A stretch of DNA of 7,499 bases, taken from Gemmataceae bacterium (GTDB lineage Bacteria > Planctomycetota > Planctomycetia > Gemmatales > Gemmataceae). Made by a program: the position numbers and the translations under genes. Below are positions 5,459-7,499 of the stretch, piece after piece. The notes under the pieces were generated by a model. The model was not told where the DNA came from, ran no database searches, and saw only the letters and a list, made by a program, of their open reading frames with translations. Positions within the stretch are counted from its first letter, which is position 1, and each line of letters starts with the position of its first letter. The stretch lies in assembly GCA_020847555.1 (NCBI GenBank), contig JADLBT010000500.1:1-7499 (forward strand), written 5' to 3'.

Positions 5459-5694
5459 TTGATTGCTCCTGCCTTGGCCGCTAGGCCGGCGAGGAGGTCC
5501 TGCTCGTTGCGCGTCCACGCCGGCGCTCGTCCTTCCGCCTCGGCCGCCGCCTGCTTCTCGGCCAGCGGCAGGAGCGCCTCCAGCTCCGCGTCGGAGAGGG
5601 CGGCGAGATCCCAGCTGGGCTGCCGGCTCGCGCGGCGTGGCCTTTGTGCCTCCAGCACCCCTGTGCGCCGCCACACGCTCGCCTTGCCCCTCAC
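5455..5694 (-). CDS. Small protein of unknown function, 79 aa
   Basis: The start is GTG 5694, overlapping the stop of the helix-turn-helix gene as GTGA, with GGAGG 6 nt upstream. The N-terminal third is basic (R-G-K-A-S-V-W-R-R; R-P-R-R-A-S-R). The remainder is helical (W-D-L-A-A-L-S-D-A-E-L-E-A-L-L-P-L-A-E-K, then W-T-R-N-E-Q-D-L-L-A-G-L-A-A-K). A longer frame on the same strand (from 6102) covers the upstream gene in another phase and is Gly/Arg junk by appearance, so it was not used. Not recognised. Its place directly after a small-terminase-like gene suggests a phage accessory function. Confidence 0.6.
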   Translation of the reverse strand: MRGKASVWRRTGVLEAQRPRRASRQPSWDLAALSDAELEALLPLAEKQAAAEAEGRAPAWTRNEQDLLAGLAAKAGAIK

Positions 5695-6092
5695 CGGCCC
5701 CCTCCCCCCTCCACCCCGGCCGCCGCTTCCAGCGCCTGCACCCGCGCCTCGAGTTGCGCCAGCTCCCGCAGCTGCAGCAGCCGCCCCAGCGCCACGTCGG
5801 CCGCCCGCACCTTGGTGGCGGGAGGGGTTCCCGGATCGGCCATCGCCTTGGCCACCGTCGCCACCGCCGTCCGCCCCAGCCGCACCAGGAGGCGCGAGAG
5901 CTCGTCCAGCGCCTCCGCTTCGGCTGCCCGCACCGCCTCCAGAAAGACGGGTTGCCGCAGCCAGCGGTGCAGCGTCTCCCGGCTCACGCCCACCTCGGCC
6001 GCGGCGGCTTTCACCTCCCCCGTCGCCAGGAGCGCGGCCACCGCCCGCTGCTGCTTGCCGGAAAGCCGCCCGCGTGTCAGGTTCTGTGGCAT
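5691..6092 (-). CDS. Helix-turn-helix protein, small-terminase-like (phBC6A51 type)
   Basis: A 133-residue protein with the layout of phage small terminase subunits, which recognise viral DNA for packaging. It opens with L-S-G-K-Q-Q-R-A-V-A-A-L-L (10-22). A clear helix-turn-helix follows, E-V-K-A-A-A-A-E-V-G-V-S-R-E-T-L-H-R-W-L (26-45). A helix then begins F-L-E-A-V-R-A-A-E-A-E-A-L-D-E (50-64), and next comes the typical P-G-T-P-P-A-T-K-V-R-A-A-D-V-A-L (87-102). A Leu/Gln/Glu heptad helix (L-R-E-L-A-Q-L-E-A-R-V-Q-A-L-E, 108-122) is probably an oligomerising coiled coil. ATG 6092 was chosen for GAGGTG 7 nt upstream; ATG 6125 in frame would overlap the methyltransferase. It lies 22 bp after the ParB-methyltransferase. 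No large terminase follows it. It could instead be a transposase-like or regulatory HTH protein. Confidence 0.7.
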   Translation of the reverse strand: MPQNLTRGRLSGKQQRAVAALLATGEVKAAAAEVGVSRETLHRWLRQPVFLEAVRAAEAEALDELSRLLVRLGRTAVATVAKAMADPGTPPATKVRAADVALGRLLQLRELAQLEARVQALEAAAGVEGGGGR

Positions 6093-6114
6093 GGCGTGGC
6101 ACCTCGGCGACGGC

Positions 6115-7428
6115 TCACGCCGCATCCTCCGCCGGGGAGGGAACGCGCTCCGCCGTCTGCCCCGTCAGCTGCTCCCAACGCTGCACGATCACGTCGCAGT
6201 AGGCCGGCTCCAGCTCCAGCGCGTAACAGACCCGTCCCGCGACCTCCGCCGCGATCAGCGCGGTGCCCGAGCCGGCGAACGGCTCATACAGCAGTTCCCC
6301 GGGCTGGGTGTGGTAGGCGATGGGCCGGGTGATCAGCTCGACCGGCTTCTGGGTCGGGTGCTCCACCCGCTGGTCGTCCCCGGCCTCGTCCCGGCCCACC
6401 GAGTCGACCAGCCAGACGTTGGGGGTGTTGGGGGGCGGGCGGCGGGACGGGTCGGGCTGGTTCCCCTCCACCCAGCCGTAGGCGCAGGGTTCGGTCTGCC
6501 ACATGAAGTGGGAGCGCGTCAGCACGGGATGGGACTTCACCCAGGTGATCGTCTGGTGCCAGAGCAGCCCGTTCGCCCGCCACGCGTCCTCGACGAAGCG
6601 GCGCCTCCGGTCGGCGTGCCACTGGTAGACGGGGGCGGTGGGGAGGAGGGCCTCGGCCAGGGCGATCCGCAGGACGTCGTGGTAGAGGGCCTCGTCCCCC
6701 TCGTGGTAGGTGTCCCAGGTCGTGTTCGCCGTATCGACCATCCGGCCGTCCCGCTCCTGCCAGTGCTGGGGGTGGTTACCGCCGGTGTAGTCGACGAGGT
6801 AGGGCGGGTCGGTGGCCATGAGGTGCGCGCGCCGGCCGGCCATGAGGAAGCGAACCGCGTCCACGTCGGTGCAACTGCCGCACAGCAGGCGGTGGGGGCC
6901 GAGCCGCCAGAGGTCGCCGGGTCGGGTGATGGGGTCGTCGGGGACGTCGGGAACGGCGTCGGGGTCGCCGAGGAGGTGGGCCGGAGCCGAATCGTTGCCG
7001 AGCAACTCCGCCAGTTCGTCGGCCTCCCACAACCCCGCGAAGTCGGTGTCCTCGGCCAGGGAGGCGAGGACCTCCGTGTCCCAGGCCGCCAGTTCGGCGG
7101 TGCGGTTGTCGAGAAGGGCGAGGCGGCGCTTCTGCTCCGGCGTGAGGTTGGTGCGGCGGACGGCGACCAGTTCGCTGCCGTCCACATCGACGACGCGGAC
7201 GCGGGCGATGCCGGCCTGCTGGGCGGCCTGGACCGTGGCGTTGCCGGCCAAGACGACGCCGTCTTCGTCGACGACGATGGAGCGGGCGGCGCCGACCTCC
7301 TGCAGGGCGAGGGCGATCAGGTCGAGGTTGCGCTCGGAGTGGGCGCGGGCGTTGCGGGGGTCGGGGGTGAGGGACGCGAGGTCCTGTGCGTCCTCTGCGG
7401 TGGATGTGGCTCGTGCGCTCTCGGGCAT
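6115..7428 (-). CDS. ParB-like domain fused to N6/N4 DNA methyltransferase
   Basis: A 437-residue protein transferring methyl from S-adenosylmethionine to adenine N6 or cytosine N4. The N-terminal ParB/Srx-like domain (about 15-145) has L-T-P-D-P-R-N-A-R-A-H-S (20-31), G-V-V-L-A-G-N-A-T-V-Q-A-A (57-69) and N-L-T-P-E-Q-K-R-R-L-A-L-L-D-N-R (94-109). The methyltransferase domain (about 170-420) has D-P-P-Y (207-210, motif IV), then H-P-T-Q-K-P (357-362) and F-A-G-S-G-T (384-389, motif I). The order IV before I is that of the beta class. A closing E-L-E-P-A-Y-C-D-V-I matches the family end. The start ATG 7428 has GAGGAG about 6 nt upstream; the frame stays open to the window edge, so a longer N-terminus is possible. 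Such ParB-methyltransferase fusions are typical of phages and mobile elements. No restriction enzyme is adjacent, so it is likely an orphan enzyme that protects or marks the element's DNA. Confidence 0.88.
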   Translation of the reverse strand: MPESARATSTAEDAQDLASLTPDPRNARAHSERNLDLIALALQEVGAARSIVVDEDGVVLAGNATVQAAQQAGIARVRVVDVDGSELVAVRRTNLTPEQKRRLALLDNRTAELAAWDTEVLASLAEDTDFAGLWEADELAELLGNDSAPAHLLGDPDAVPDVPDDPITRPGDLWRLGPHRLLCGSCTDVDAVRFLMAGRRAHLMATDPPYLVDYTGGNHPQHWQERDGRMVDTANTTWDTYHEGDEALYHDVLRIALAEALLPTAPVYQWHADRRRRFVEDAWRANGLLWHQTITWVKSHPVLTRSHFMWQTEPCAYGWVEGNQPDPSRRPPPNTPNVWLVDSVGRDEAGDDQRVEHPTQKPVELITRPIAYHTQPGELLYEPFAGSGTALIAAEVAGRVCYALELEPAYCDVIVQRWEQLTGQTAERVPSPAEDAA

Positions 7429-7454
7429 CGCCGGCTCCTCGTCTCCAACGAGAA

Positions 7455-7494
7455 GGGCCGCCGGGCGAGCGTTGCTGCTCGCCGCCGGCGGCCC
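7455..7494. repeat. Strong GC-rich inverted repeat upstream of the methyltransferase gene
   Basis: The left arm GGGCCGCCGGGCGAGC (7455-7470) pairs with the right arm GCTCGCCGCCGGCGGCCC (7477-7494) with a two-base bulge and a six-base loop GTTGCT. On the minus strand it lies about 27 nt before the methyltransferase start and is not followed by a T-run. It may be the end signal of an upstream gene or a 5' leader structure; the sequence ends too soon to tell. Confidence 0.55.
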
Positions 7495-7499
7495 CGTAC

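Noticed and set aside
5200..5460. Apparent repeat of short CCGCC/CCTCCGCC units
   Set aside because: The units are irregular and arise from Ala/Glu/Arg codons of the 89-residue gene; there is no tandem period or CRISPR-like spacing.
5455..6102. Minus-strand frame of 215 codons starting within the HTH gene
   Set aside because: Only its last 79 codons look like protein; the first part is Gly/Arg/Ala noise in an alternate phase of the HTH gene, so the start was moved to GTG 5694.
4670..6202. Plus-strand open frame of 510 codons across the right-hand block
   Set aside because: It is almost only Pro/Ala/Arg, antisense to six small genes that have proper ribosome binding sites and overlaps; a typical GC-driven shadow.

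Overview
The window looks like chromosomal DNA from a high-GC bacterium. The ferrochelatase start, with a [14 protein letters not shown] core, resembles versions from Actinobacteria and Chloroflexota. I lean weakly towards a Chloroflexota/Thermomicrobia-like host, and nothing in the window settles it. Three kinds of DNA meet here: ordinary chromosomal genes on the left, an insertion sequence in the middle, and a very GC-rich phage-like gene block on the right, read leftwards.

Left part (1-3310). The 5' end of hemH (ferrochelatase) runs off the left edge on the minus strand. A gap of about 460 bp holds one possible small membrane-protein gene. A complete MFS exporter gene follows on the plus strand. 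Next comes a short glutaredoxin-like gene that is broken: its start, ribosome binding site and monothiol C-x-x-S site are present, but the fold is spread over two reading frames and the segment after the conserved Thr-Pro loop is deleted. After a further stretch with no clear gene there is an intact 229-residue protein with a C-terminal HEPN-like signature (R-x4-H).

Middle (3499-4371). A complete 867 bp IS5-family element (IS427/IS1031-like) has 17 bp perfect terminal inverted repeats and a TTA target duplication. Its transposase is in two frames joined by a -1 shift at an A4G6 run, and D, D and E catalytic residues are all visible. The target triplet TTA is, on the minus strand, the TAA stop codon of the neighbouring gene, so the insertion left that gene's protein unchanged.

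Right part (4369-7499). A tightly packed minus-strand operon contains, in transcription order: a ParB-domain/DNA methyltransferase fusion, a small-terminase-like helix-turn-helix protein, two helical proteins of unknown function, a four-cysteine zinc-ribbon protein, and two more small unknown proteins. Three successive junctions use the same GTGA stop/start overlap with GTG starts. Four of the small proteins have an R-L-x-x-(L/V)-type segment at or near the N-terminus. The block reads as part of a prophage, phage satellite or similar element. No large terminase, portal, capsid or integrase lies inside the window.

The most interesting points are the decayed glutaredoxin, the stop-codon IS insertion with its frameshift site, the HEPN-like protein next to mobile DNA, and the compact unknown-gene operon behind the ParB-methyltransferase.
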